16,449 nt of DNA from WQTU01 sp031548835 (GTDB lineage: Bacteria; Spirochaetota; Spirochaetia; CADAEX01): contig JAVBQS010000045.1 of the NCBI GenBank assembly GCA_031548835.1, positions 1 to 16,449 on the forward strand, written 5' to 3'. Below the pieces are notes generated by a model. The model was not told the origin of the DNA. It was given only the letters and a program-made list of their open reading frames with translations, and ran no database searches. Both the position numbers and the translations under genes were made by a program. Below are positions 1 to 7,217 of the stretch, piece by piece; positions within the stretch are counted from its first letter, which is position 1, and every line of letters begins with the position of its first letter.

Positions 1-10
1 CTTACCTCCT
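1..10 (-). promoter_or_regulatory. Ribosome binding site of a leftward gene outside the window
   Basis: On the minus strand these bases read AGGAGGTAAG, a near-perfect Shine-Dalgarno sequence. The start codon it would serve lies just beyond the left edge, so a minus-strand gene probably begins there. The last seven bases (AGGTAAG) are complementary to CTTACCT about 40 nt upstream (positions 53 to 47), so the site may be hidden in a stem. The gene itself cannot be identified from this window. Confidence 0.55.
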
Positions 11-97
11 GTTTTCTTGTGGGCTTGAACTTCCACAGTTTACTTCAGGTAAGGTGTTTTTGTATAACACTTTGTCTCCACCCGCATAGCGGGTGGT
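1..97 (-). mobile_element. Possible left end and leader of an IS200/IS605-type element
   Basis: Seen: on the minus strand this stretch has a perfect 8-bp hairpin (78-85 with 89-96, loop of 3), a small hairpin (54-58 with 66-70), another small stem (18-22 with 33-37), and a 7-bp stem that would cover the ribosome binding site (1-7 with 47-53). Known: IS200/IS605 elements have subterminal hairpins recognised by the Y1 transposase TnpA, and the IS200 tnpA leader represses translation by sequestering its ribosome binding site. Inferred: this is the tnpA-proximal end of such an element whose gene lies to the left. No transposase codons are visible, so it could instead be the structured leader of some other gene. 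Confidence 0.35.
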
Positions 98-101
98 TTA
101 T

Positions 102-136
102 TGTTGCGGCTAGCGCCGCAACAGGGTCACGACCCT
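102..136. repeat. Two adjacent GC-rich hairpins
   Basis: TGTTGCGGC (102-110) pairs with GCCGCAACA (115-123) across a 4-nt loop. It is followed at once by AGGGTC (123-128) pairing with GACCCT (131-136). Both are much richer in G+C than the surrounding DNA. They sit between the metK terminator and the possible IS200/IS605 end. They could be the outer part of that element, the palindromic target it inserted into, or a dispersed REP-like repeat. Only one copy is visible here. Confidence 0.5.
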
Positions 137-142
137 ACAAAT

Positions 143-180
143 TAAAAAGGCTGTGATTCAAAAATCAGGCAGCCTTTTTA
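143..180. terminator. Bidirectional Rho-independent terminator after metK
   Basis: TAAAAAGGCTG (143-153) pairs with CAGCCTTTTTA (170-180). An inner 5-bp stem (154-158 with 163-167) continues it above a GG bulge. Read on the minus strand, the hairpin closes on a T-rich tail directly downstream of the metK stop, so it should end the ahcY-metK transcript. The A-run and T-run on either side also make it usable on the plus strand. Confidence 0.85.
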
Positions 181-198
181 TTTACTTATATAACAATT

Positions 199-1362
199 TT
201 ACTGTACCAGTTTTTTAAGTTCGTCCACTTTATCTGTCTTTTCCCAGGAAAATTCATCTCTTCCAAAATGGCCATAGGAAGCTGTTTTGTGATATATGGG
301 TTTCAAAAGATCAAGAGTTTTAATAATTCCGGCAGGGGTAAGATCAAAAATCTCTTTTACAGCATTTTCAATTTTAGGTTCATCAACTGTTGCTGTCTCA
401 AAAGTGTCCACCATTACAGAAACAGGAAAAGGAACTCCTATTGCATAGGCAAGCTGGACTTCGCATCTTTCGCACAGCCCTGCTGCAACTATATTTTTAG
501 CTACATATCTTGCCATATATGCTGCAGACCTGTCTACTTTGCTTGGATCTTTGCCGCTGAAAGCGCCTCCCCCATGCCTTCCCATACCGCCGTAAGTATC
601 AACAATGATTTTTCTTCCAGTAAGGCCTGCATCGCCGTGCGGGCCGCCAATAACAAAGCGGCCTGTAGGATTTATAAAATATTTTGTATTTTCATCAAGA
701 AGTCCTGTCGGTTCTAAAACATGATTTACTATTTTTTTTATAATTTCATGTTTTAGTTCATCATAAGATACTCTTTCATCATGCTGATGGGAAACAACAA
801 CAGTATCTATTCTTTTTGGAGTGTGGCCTTCATATTCTACTGTTACCTGGCTTTTTGCATCAGGACGGAGCCATGTAATCTCTCCCTTTTTTCTTAATTT
901 AGCTGCGCGTAGAAGAATTTTATGGGCAAGCATTATAGGCGCAGGCATTAATTCTTCTGTTTCTGTGCAGGCAAAGCCAAACATCATTCCCTGGTCTCCG
1001 GCTCCCTGTTCTCCTTTAAAAAGGCCTGTTCCTGAAACTCCCTGTGATATATCTGGCGACTGGGAATGTATTGTATTTAAAACAGCCATAGATGCAAAAT
1101 CAAGTCCATATTCTGCCCTGTCATAACCAATTCTTTTTGCAACACCGCGCGCAATTTCCTGCACATCAACATAAGCATTGGTTGTTATTTCTCCTCCAAC
1201 CAGAACCATTCCGGTTGTTGAAAAAGTTTCACAGCCAACCCGCGAATATGGATCTGCTTTAAGACATGCATCAAGCACAGCATCTGAAACCTGGTCGCAT
1301 AGTTTGTCAGGATGCCCTTCGCTTACAGATTCTGATGTAAAAAGATAGTTTTTATTCTTCAT
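199..1362 (-). CDS. metK: S-adenosylmethionine synthetase
   Basis: Makes S-adenosylmethionine from methionine and ATP in the cytoplasm, the methyl donor for most methyltransferases. The 387-residue length is normal for the family. Visible hallmarks are the N-terminal ATP-site motif GHPDK (residues 16-20), the signature GAGDQG in the first third, and the glycine-rich GGGAFSGKDPSKVDRS phosphate-binding loop. The ATG start is preceded by AAGGAA at good spacing. It lies 58 nt downstream of ahcY on the same strand, and the two form an operon joining SAM synthesis to removal of the methylation by-product SAH. A hairpin sits in the gap, and a strong terminator follows the stop codon. No key residue appears to be missing. 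Confidence 0.98.
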   Translation of the reverse strand: MKNKNYLFTSESVSEGHPDKLCDQVSDAVLDACLKADPYSRVGCETFSTTGMVLVGGEITTNAYVDVQEIARGVAKRIGYDRAEYGLDFASMAVLNTIHSQSPDISQGVSGTGLFKGEQGAGDQGMMFGFACTETEELMPAPIMLAHKILLRAAKLRKKGEITWLRPDAKSQVTVEYEGHTPKRIDTVVVSHQHDERVSYDELKHEIIKKIVNHVLEPTGLLDENTKYFINPTGRFVIGGPHGDAGLTGRKIIVDTYGGMGRHGGGAFSGKDPSKVDRSAAYMARYVAKNIVAAGLCERCEVQLAYAIGVPFPVSVMVDTFETATVDEPKIENAVKEIFDLTPAGIIKTLDLLKPIYHKTASYGHFGRDEFSWEKTDKVDELKKLVQ

Positions 1363-1383
1363 TTTATATTTTCCTTATGTAGC

Positions 1384-1408
1384 GCTGATTAGGGTCAATT
1401 TAATCAGC
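1384..1408 (-). promoter_or_regulatory. Hairpin in the ahcY-metK spacer
   Basis: GCTGATTA (1384-1391) and TAATCAGC (1401-1408) form a perfect 8-bp stem around a 9-nt loop, about 10 nt upstream of the metK ribosome binding site on the minus strand. There is no T-run after it, so it is not a standard terminator. It may be an RNA-processing or stability element or a translational control structure for metK. It is too short, and lacks the conserved cores, to be called an S-box or SAH riboswitch. Confidence 0.5.
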
Positions 1409-1420
1409 AATTTCTTAACC

Positions 1421-2866
1421 TCAATATCTATAGTGTTCGCTTTTGAACGGCCCTTTGACCGGCACGCCAATATAATCAGCCTGTTCTTTTCTAAGTTTTG
1501 TAAGCTTTACGCCAATTTTTGCAAGATGAAGCCTTGCAACTTCTTCATCAAGTTTTTTTGAAAGCCTGTAAACTGCCGGTTTTAATGTTTCTCTGTTTTT
1601 CCATAAATCCAGCTGTGCCAATGCCTGGTTTGTAAAAGAGTTTGACATTACAAAAGAAGGATGCCCTGTTGCGCAGCCCAGATTAACAAGCCTTCCTTCT
1701 GCAAGAAGGTATATGGCATGTCCTTCCGGATTTTTTTTGGTAGGAGGAAAAATATATTTATCAACCTGCGGCTTAATATTAACTTTTTTTATTCCCGGGG
1801 AAGTTTCAAGTTTATGCACTTCTATTTCATTATCAAAATGGCCGATGTTGCATACTATTGCCTGATCTTTCATTTTTTTCATATGTTCAATAGTAATAAT
1901 ATCTTTGTTTCCTGTTGCAGTTACATAAATATCGCCTATGCCAAGAGTATCTTCTACTGTTTTTACTTCAAATCCTTCCATTGCTGCCTGAAGAGCACAA
2001 ATCGGATCTATTTCTGTTACAATAACTCTTGCCCCCATTCCTCTTAATGACTGAGCAGAGCCTTTTCCCACATCGCCATATCCGCAGACAACTGCTACTT
2101 TTCCCGCTGTCATTACATCTGTTGCTCTTTTTATTCCATCTATTAAAGATTCCCTGCAGCCATAAAGGTTATCAAACTTGCTTTTTGTTACAGAATCATT
2201 AACATTTATTGCAGGTACCTGGAGTTCTCCCTTTTCTGCCATTTTATAGAGCCTGTGGACGCCTGTTGTTGTTTCTTCAGAAACTCCTTTCCATTCTGCA
2301 GCAATTTTCTGCCATTTATTTTTATTTTTCTGAAAAGTCTTTTTAAGCTCTTTTAACAAAGCTGTTTCATCGCTGCTGCCAGCTTTTCTGTCAAAAACAG
2401 TTTTGTCTTTTTCTGCTGCACAGCCTACATGAATCATCATTGTTGCATCGCCGCCATCATCAACAATAAGCTGCGGCCCTTTTTCAGCAGGAAAAGAAAG
2501 TGAAAGATTTAGAAGTTCCCAGTATTCCTCAAGCGTTTCGCCTTTCCATGCAAAAACAGGAATTCCTTTGGGATTTTTTGGTGTCCCGTTTTTCCCAACA
2601 ACAATAGCTGCTGCTGCATGATCCTGTGTTGAAAAAATATTACAGCTTGACCATCTTACATCTGCTCCAAGTTCTATCAATGTTTCAATTAATACAGCAG
2701 TCTGAATAGTCATATGCAGAGAACCTGTTATTCTGACACCTTTAAGAGGTTTTTCTTTGCCATACTTTTCTCTTACAGCCATAAGGCCTGGCATCTCTTT
2801 TTCTGCCATCTCAATCTCTTTTCTTCCCCATTCATAAAGGGTAATATCTTTTATTTTATACTCCAC
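1421..2866 (-). CDS. ahcY: Adenosylhomocysteinase (SAH hydrolase)
   Basis: Hydrolyses S-adenosylhomocysteine, the inhibitory by-product of methylation, to adenosine and homocysteine, using tightly bound NAD. From the GTG start the protein is 481 residues. It has the substrate-site segment NVNDSVTKSKFDN (about 221-233), the Rossmann NAD motif GYGDVGKG (about 262-269) and the C-terminal HYRY end. The extra helical stretch near residues 160-200, found in the longer bacterial form, is present. Start choice: an in-frame ATG four codons upstream (2878) has no ribosome binding site, and its own bases supply the GGAG that sits 6 nt before the GTG. Starting there gives the family's usual N-terminus (EYKIKDITLYEWGRKEIE). 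First gene of the ahcY-metK operon. Its presence suggests SAH is recycled by the one-step route rather than by Pfs/LuxS. Confidence 0.97.
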   Translation of the reverse strand: MEYKIKDITLYEWGRKEIEMAEKEMPGLMAVREKYGKEKPLKGVRITGSLHMTIQTAVLIETLIELGADVRWSSCNIFSTQDHAAAAIVVGKNGTPKNPKGIPVFAWKGETLEEYWELLNLSLSFPAEKGPQLIVDDGGDATMMIHVGCAAEKDKTVFDRKAGSSDETALLKELKKTFQKNKNKWQKIAAEWKGVSEETTTGVHRLYKMAEKGELQVPAINVNDSVTKSKFDNLYGCRESLIDGIKRATDVMTAGKVAVVCGYGDVGKGSAQSLRGMGARVIVTEIDPICALQAAMEGFEVKTVEDTLGIGDIYVTATGNKDIITIEHMKKMKDQAIVCNIGHFDNEIEVHKLETSPGIKKVNIKPQVDKYIFPPTKKNPEGHAIYLLAEGRLVNLGCATGHPSFVMSNSFTNQALAQLDLWKNRETLKPAVYRLSKKLDEEVARLHLAKIGVKLTKLRKEQADYIGVPVKGPFKSEHYRY

Positions 2867-2909
2867 ACATCTCTCCATGAATTATTTATATTAAAACTAT
2901 TTATTCTTT

Positions 2910-2938
2910 ACTATTTAAATGATAAATTAAAAAGTCAA
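2910..2938 (-). promoter_or_regulatory. Candidate sigma70 promoter for ahcY-metK
   Basis: On the minus strand TTGACT (2938-2933) is a good -35 box. AATAGT (2915-2910) follows after 17 nt as a moderate -10 box. This lies in the short A+T-rich gap between ahcY and the divergent transferase gene and would give a leader of about 40 nt. Confidence 0.4.
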
Positions 2939-2939
2939 T

Positions 2940-4028
2940 ATGGGCAATCTTTTAACTATATTATTAACAGCCGTTATTTCTTTTATTATTAATGTAATAT
3001 TAACTCCTTTATTAATTGCCTTGTCCCATAAAAAGGGCTGGTATGATATTATAAATGATAGAAAAATTCATTCCGGCAATATGCCAAGAATAGGCGGCGT
3101 TGGAATATTTGCCTCTTTTTTATTCTCTGTATTTATATTTGTTGTTATCTGTAAATTTACAGATATAAAACTTAATAGCATATCAAAGTATCATTATCTT
3201 GCACTTTCTGCAGGATTTCTTATTATAACTTTTTTAGGCATTGCTGATGATTTCTTTGGAATAAAGGCATGGCATAAACTTTTTATACAAATTGCTGCTG
3301 CTGCTATTGTTTCTTTCGGCGGTTTTAATCTTGAATTTCTTTACATTCCTTTTGTTGAATATGATATTCCTCTTGGAATTTTCTCACATGCTATAACAGC
3401 TTTCTGGATAATAAGCCTATGTAATGCTTTAAACTTGGTAGATGGCATGGACGGGCTTGCAGGAGGAATTGCACTAATAGCATCTTTTTTCTATGGAACA
3501 ATTTTTTTTATAACACATAATTATACTGCAGCAGGTCTTTCTTTTGCCCTTCTAGGCGCTGTCGCAGGGTTTTTGGTTTTTAATTTTCCTCCTGCAAAAA
3601 TATTTATGGGAGATTCAGGAAGTCTTTTGCTGGGTTTTAGCCTTGCTGTAATTCCTCTTATCAATAATAAGGGCGGGGGCTCTTCTCAGACAATTGTTAT
3701 GCCCTTAATTATTTTAGTAGTGCCTGTAATGGATATGATTGCTGCTATTTTAAGAAGATTACGCAGAAGGCTTTCAATTGCTTCTGCAGATAGAGAACAT
3801 ATTCACCATAAACTTATTGATTTTGGATTATCGCAGAAAAAAATTCTTTTTGTTATTTATTTCTTTTCAATTCTGGCTGGTTTTGCCGGCCTTTTATATA
3901 CCTGGCTTGAAACCAGAAAACTGGATTCTGGTTTTATTATAATTGTAATTACATGGACTTTATATACTGCTCTTTTTACTATTCTGCATTATAAGAATCA
4001 GGCAAGAAAAAAGACCGCTTCTGCCTAG
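2940..4028 (+). CDS. wecA: WecA/TagO-type undecaprenyl-phosphate GlcNAc-1-phosphate transferase
   Basis: Integral membrane enzyme of the MraY/WecA superfamily that places a sugar-1-phosphate (usually GlcNAc) on undecaprenyl phosphate, the first step of surface glycan assembly. The 362-residue protein is hydrophobic throughout, with about ten or eleven predicted membrane segments. Conserved cytoplasmic loops are visible: PRIGG (49-53), the acidic pair ADD (102-104), NALNLVDGMDG (162-172), FMGDSGS (222-228) and HIHHKL (287-292). The HIHH loop is the WecA/TagO form; MraY has HHHFE instead. The sugar specificity is inferred from the family. The ATG is preceded by no clear Shine-Dalgarno sequence. 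It is the only complete plus-strand gene left of the origin, so it faces the replication fork, and it converges on jag. No glycan-cluster partners are adjacent. Confidence 0.93.
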   Translation: MGNLLTILLTAVISFIINVILTPLLIALSHKKGWYDIINDRKIHSGNMPRIGGVGIFASFLFSVFIFVVICKFTDIKLNSISKYHYLALSAGFLIITFLGIADDFFGIKAWHKLFIQIAAAAIVSFGGFNLEFLYIPFVEYDIPLGIFSHAITAFWIISLCNALNLVDGMDGLAGGIALIASFFYGTIFFITHNYTAAGLSFALLGAVAGFLVFNFPPAKIFMGDSGSLLLGFSLAVIPLINNKGGGSSQTIVMPLIILVVPVMDMIAAILRRLRRRLSIASADREHIHHKLIDFGLSQKKILFVIYFFSILAGFAGLLYTWLETRKLDSGFIIIVITWTLYTALFTILHYKNQARKKTASA

Positions 4029-4042
4029 CATCAGCGGTCTTT
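4010..4042 (-). terminator. Terminator of the jag end of the long cluster, inside the wecA 3' end
   Basis: AAAGACCGCT (4010-4019) pairs with AGCGGTCTTT (4033-4042) over a 13-nt loop. On the minus strand the stem runs into six T residues, a canonical Rho-independent terminator for the yidC-jag transcript. The left arm and stop codon belong to the wecA reading frame. On the plus strand it has only three T residues, so it should stop wecA transcripts less well. Confidence 0.8.
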
Positions 4043-4068
4043 AAAAAGTTTATTAAACCCATAAATTT

Positions 4069-4740
4069 TTATCTGTCGTGTTTTTCTCTGTAAATAATTC
4101 TAACCTGCTTGAAAAGGCCTTCTCCATCGCTTTTTGTTGCAATATCTTCCATACCGTTAAGAGTTGTGTGAACAACACGCCTTTCAAAAGGATTCATTGG
4201 TTCAAGAAGTTTTGATCTTTTGCTTCTTCTAACCTGTTCTGCTGATTTTATTGCAAGACGCACAAGGCTTTCTTCTTTTCTTACCCTATAGTTTTCTGCA
4301 TCAATAATAATTCTGGGAGATCCCTCAAACCTGCCTGCAAAAACATTTACCAAAAGCTGGATTGCATCAAGATTTTTTCCTTTTTTTCCAATAAGAATGC
4401 CGGAATATTCTGATTCTATTGCTAAACCTACTTTATTATCTTCCCTGAATGAAATAGAAACTTTTCCGGGAAGCCCCATTTTTTCCAAGAGCATCTCAAG
4501 ATATTCTTTTGTTTTTTTCTCGCACTCTGTTTCAGGTTCATATTTCTTAGCTTCACCCGGCTGGCTTACATTATTATTGCTGAGATGAACTTTTATCCTT
4601 ACATTTCCTTTTTTAAAAAATATTCCCTTTTTTGAAGCTTCAACAATTTCAACATCAAATTCATCTCTCTCAAGGCCTAATTCTGCTATAGCTTTCTCTA
4701 TAGCTTCTTTTTCTGTTTTTCCTTCAAATTCCATTACCAT
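4069..4740 (-). CDS. jag: Jag/KhpB RNA-binding protein (SpoIIIJ-associated)
   Basis: RNA-binding protein of the KhpB/Jag family, which in other bacteria pairs with KhpA and affects mRNA fate and cell elongation. Three domains are visible in 223 residues: a Jag-N domain (about 1-50), a KH domain with the GKKG loop (in IGKKGKNLDAIQ, middle third), and a C-terminal R3H domain with the R-x3-H signature (ERRVVH). Start choice: a longer reading frame begins at 4758, but AAGGAG (4754-4749) lies inside that extension, 8 nt before the ATG at 4740, so the shorter form is preferred. It follows yidC by about 20 nt, the widely conserved yidC-jag pairing. The mnmE gene often found next is not here; a terminator follows. 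Confidence 0.93.
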   Translation of the reverse strand: MVMEFEGKTEKEAIEKAIAELGLERDEFDVEIVEASKKGIFFKKGNVRIKVHLSNNNVSQPGEAKKYEPETECEKKTKEYLEMLLEKMGLPGKVSISFREDNKVGLAIESEYSGILIGKKGKNLDAIQLLVNVFAGRFEGSPRIIIDAENYRVRKEESLVRLAIKSAEQVRRSKRSKLLEPMNPFERRVVHTTLNGMEDIATKSDGEGLFKQVRIIYREKHDR

Positions 4741-4761
4741 TGTTATATCTCCTTGCATAAA

Positions 4762-6504
4762 TCATGCAGATTTTTTCTTTTTCATAAATTTATTGACCAG
4801 AATTTGCTGGATGATAGTTAACACATTTGTCATTGTCCAGTAAAGCAAAAGTCCTGATGGCGCATCATAAAGGATAAACAGGAACATCAATGGCATCATA
4901 TATGTCATCATTTTCATTTGAGGATTATTTGCCTCAGGTGTTTGCATAATTTTACTTGAAAGAATCTGTGTAAGAACCATAAGAATAGGCAGCAGCCTTA
5001 TATCGCTTCCTATTACAGGAATTGATGCTGGCGCAAAGTTAAAAATAGTATCTGGCACAGAAAGGTCTGTTATCCATGGTTTGATAAAAGTAGCGCCGCG
5101 GAGTTCAAAATGGCTGCTTAAAAGTCCATATAATGCTATAAAAATAGGCATCTGAAGCAGCAGCGGCAGACAACCGCCCAAAGGATTAACACCTGCTTTT
5201 TTATACAAATCTGCCATTTCCTGATTCATTTTCTGCGGATTGTTTTTATATTTTTCTCTGATTTCTGTCATTTTTGGAGAGAGGCCAGACATCTTGCTTG
5301 AAGCTTCATAGCTTTTATGTGTGAGAGGGAACAGCACAATTTTTACAAAAATTGTAAGCAGAATTATTGCTACTCCATAATTTGGAATAAGGTTATAAAA
5401 AAAGTTTAATAAAACTTTAAGTATTTCCTGAAGCCATCCAAGCATTGCTCCTGAATCAACAACCCGGTCAATATCAAGGCCTTTTATATTAAACCCATTT
5501 TTTTCTGAATTCTGATAAGACTTAAGAGTTTCAGGACTTTTTGGCCCAATATAAAATCTGAAAGTATCTAGACTATTTGAACTTTTTATCACAGGCCTTG
5601 AAAAGAAAAGCCTTGAACCTTCATCAAATCCATCCACAGCCCTATTTGAAAAAACTGTTGTATATAAGGTGGAATCTGGTATTCCTATTACTGTAAAATA
5701 TTTTCCTGCAATAGCTGCCCAGTTTATTCTTTCAAAAAGTTCAACTTCTCCCTTTTCTTTGGGCATTTTAATTATTTTCTTTTTTCCATTTAAAACTGTA
5801 ATATATTTTCTAAACTCTTTTTTATTATCAATTTTATCAAATTTAGGCCCTATTTGAGGAATAAAGCCAATTGTATATGCAAAACCGCCATTATCAAGCT
5901 GAATTATTGCATTATTTCTGTTTATAAGCTGTACCTGAATTTCCATCAAATAGTCATTTGGTTTAAAAATATATTTCTTTACTATTGAAAGCGGGATATT
6001 TTCGCCTGTTTTTCCGGGAACATCTATCTCTTTTGCAAATTCAACAATCAGGCTGTCTCCCTGGCTATATTTTTTTGTGTCAAAATATACATTGAGAGGC
6101 GCTGAGTTAAAATCGCCCATATAAAGATTAAAAGCTGTTACAGAATCTGTATGCTTGTTAATCATTTCAAGAGGCTTGTCTCCATCAAAATGTTTTTTAA
6201 GTTTTATTGATTTAATTGTTCCGCCAAGATTTGAAAATGTTATATCAAATACTTCTGTTTCAAGATTTACTTCCCTGTAATAGTCAGGATCTTCTTCCCT
6301 GTTTGTTATTGCTGATACAGCAGAAAGATCAACTTTTGAAGGATCTTCCTTTACAGGTTCTGATTCCTGTTCTTTATTATTTTCAGTTTCTGAAACAACC
6401 TGGTCTTGTTTTTTAGGTTGCGGAAAAAATTTGTTCTGAGCATAAAATCCTGCTGAAATAATAACAACAGAGAGGATTATTGCATAAATAGTATTCTTTT
6501 CCAT
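4762..6504 (-). CDS. yidC: Membrane protein insertase YidC (Oxa1 family)
   Basis: Inserts and folds inner-membrane proteins, alone or with SecYEG. The 580 residues follow the diderm layout: one N-terminal membrane anchor (about 5-22), a charged linker, a large periplasmic beta domain (about 75-325), and a C-terminal Oxa1 core with five membrane segments. The core keeps VNPLGGC.PLLLQMPIF and the closing PSGLLLYW. The positive residue of the hydrophilic groove (Arg366 in E. coli) is Lys388 here, a conservative change. The tail is basic (KKKKSA), as expected for ribosome contact. AGGAG sits 6-7 nt before the ATG. The large periplasmic domain is the best evidence that the host has an outer membrane. 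It lies 15 nt after yidD and just before jag. Confidence 0.98.
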   Translation of the reverse strand: MEKNTIYAIILSVVIISAGFYAQNKFFPQPKKQDQVVSETENNKEQESEPVKEDPSKVDLSAVSAITNREEDPDYYREVNLETEVFDITFSNLGGTIKSIKLKKHFDGDKPLEMINKHTDSVTAFNLYMGDFNSAPLNVYFDTKKYSQGDSLIVEFAKEIDVPGKTGENIPLSIVKKYIFKPNDYLMEIQVQLINRNNAIIQLDNGGFAYTIGFIPQIGPKFDKIDNKKEFRKYITVLNGKKKIIKMPKEKGEVELFERINWAAIAGKYFTVIGIPDSTLYTTVFSNRAVDGFDEGSRLFFSRPVIKSSNSLDTFRFYIGPKSPETLKSYQNSEKNGFNIKGLDIDRVVDSGAMLGWLQEILKVLLNFFYNLIPNYGVAIILLTIFVKIVLFPLTHKSYEASSKMSGLSPKMTEIREKYKNNPQKMNQEMADLYKKAGVNPLGGCLPLLLQMPIFIALYGLLSSHFELRGATFIKPWITDLSVPDTIFNFAPASIPVIGSDIRLLPILMVLTQILSSKIMQTPEANNPQMKMMTYMMPLMFLFILYDAPSGLLLYWTMTNVLTIIQQILVNKFMKKKKSA

Positions 6505-6519
6505 ATTTATCTCCTGGAA

Positions 6520-6747
6520 TCATGGAACAGGATCATACCCTCCTTTGCAAAAGGGATGACACCTTAAAATTCTTTTTATGGAAAGAAAGCTGCCTTTAAG
6601 AGGGCCATATTTTTTAAGAGCCTCCAGCGCATATGATGAGCAACTCGGATAATAAATACAGGCCCGTGGAAGCATTGGGGAGATAAGTTTTTTATATATA
6701 ATAACTAAAGCTATAAGTATATTATTAAACAAATTTCCTGGACGCAT
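6520..6747 (-). CDS. yidD: Membrane protein insertion efficiency factor YidD
   Basis: Small amphipathic membrane-associated protein thought to help YidC-dependent insertion. Up to 75 residues. The conserved core is intact: a hydrophobic/basic N-terminus ending in KKLISP, then CIYYPSCSSYALEALKKYG and a terminal KRILRCHPF..GGYDPVP. All three expected cysteine positions are present. With the ATG at 6747 the gene overlaps rnpA by 23 nt. A TTG five codons later (6732) would give a more typical N-terminus, with AGGA only 3 nt upstream, so the start is uncertain. It lies between rnpA and yidC, its usual position. Confidence 0.95.
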   Translation of the reverse strand: MRPGNLFNNILIALVIIYKKLISPMLPRACIYYPSCSSYALEALKKYGPLKGSFLSIKRILRCHPFCKGGYDPVP

Positions 6748-7081
6748 TCCAAAGGCCTGCTTGTTTAAAAAGAGAAACCATAATCATATTAGCTGTTTTA
6801 TAATCAGCTATTTTATCAGTCAATAAAAAAATAAAATCATACCCAACAGGCAAATTACTTTTCATTTCCCTATATATTTCTTTTATTACTCTTCTTGCCC
6901 GATTTCTCTCTACAGAATTACCGTACCCTTTCCTCAGTACAACAGCTATTCTGTTCCAGGTAATCCTGTTCCTGCAATATAATAACCTGATGCAGGATAC
7001 TTTTATACTTTCTGATATTTCAAATAGTTTTGAAATATCAGCCTTTTTCATCCTTTCCTTCTTAGTAAGGCTTTTTCTCAT
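6725..7081 (-). CDS. rnpA: Ribonuclease P protein component
   Basis: Basic protein subunit of RNase P that supports the catalytic RNA in removing 5' leaders from tRNA precursors. The 118 residues are a normal length. The family's RNR signature is seen as GNSVERNRARRVIKE (RNRARR at 59-64), with the expected hydrophobic strand IAVVLRKGYGNSV before it. The ATG at 7081 lies inside the 3' end of rpmH (20-nt overlap), and the 3' end overlaps yidD, so translation of the three is probably coupled. The catalytic RNA gene (rnpB) is not in this window. Confidence 0.97.
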   Translation of the reverse strand: MRKSLTKKERMKKADISKLFEISESIKVSCIRLLYCRNRITWNRIAVVLRKGYGNSVERNRARRVIKEIYREMKSNLPVGYDFIFLLTDKIADYKTANMIMVSLFKQAGLWNASRKFV

Positions 7082-7217
7082 CAGATACTGATAACTTCTT
7101 TCTTCCTTTCTGTCTTCTTCTCATTAAAACAAGCCTTCCGCCAACTGTCTTCATTCTTGCTCTGAATCCGAATTTTCTGTTTCTTTTCACCTTGCTTGGT
7201 TGATAAGTCCTTTTCAT
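7062..7217 (-). CDS. rpmH: 50S ribosomal protein L34
   Basis: Short basic protein of the large ribosomal subunit. Reading the minus strand from ATG 7217 gives 51 residues that begin MKRTYQPSKVKRNRKFGF and continue with RARMKTVGGRLVLMRRR, a clear L34. The C-terminus (SVSDEKKPY) is a few residues longer than the usual 44-47. AAGGAG lies 8 nt upstream. A longer open frame on the same strand (7081-7293) covers most of it out of frame but encodes nothing recognisable. The stop lies 20 nt inside rnpA. A hairpin stands just upstream of the ribosome binding site, and the probable promoter is about 250 nt upstream. Confidence 0.97.
   Translation of the reverse strand: MKRTYQPSKVKRNRKFGFRARMKTVGGRLVLMRRRQKGRKKLSVSDEKKPY

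Noticed and set aside
1363..1420. SAM (S-box), SAM-II or SAH riboswitch upstream of metK
   Set aside because: The spacer is only 58 nt and holds one simple hairpin without the conserved cores of those classes.
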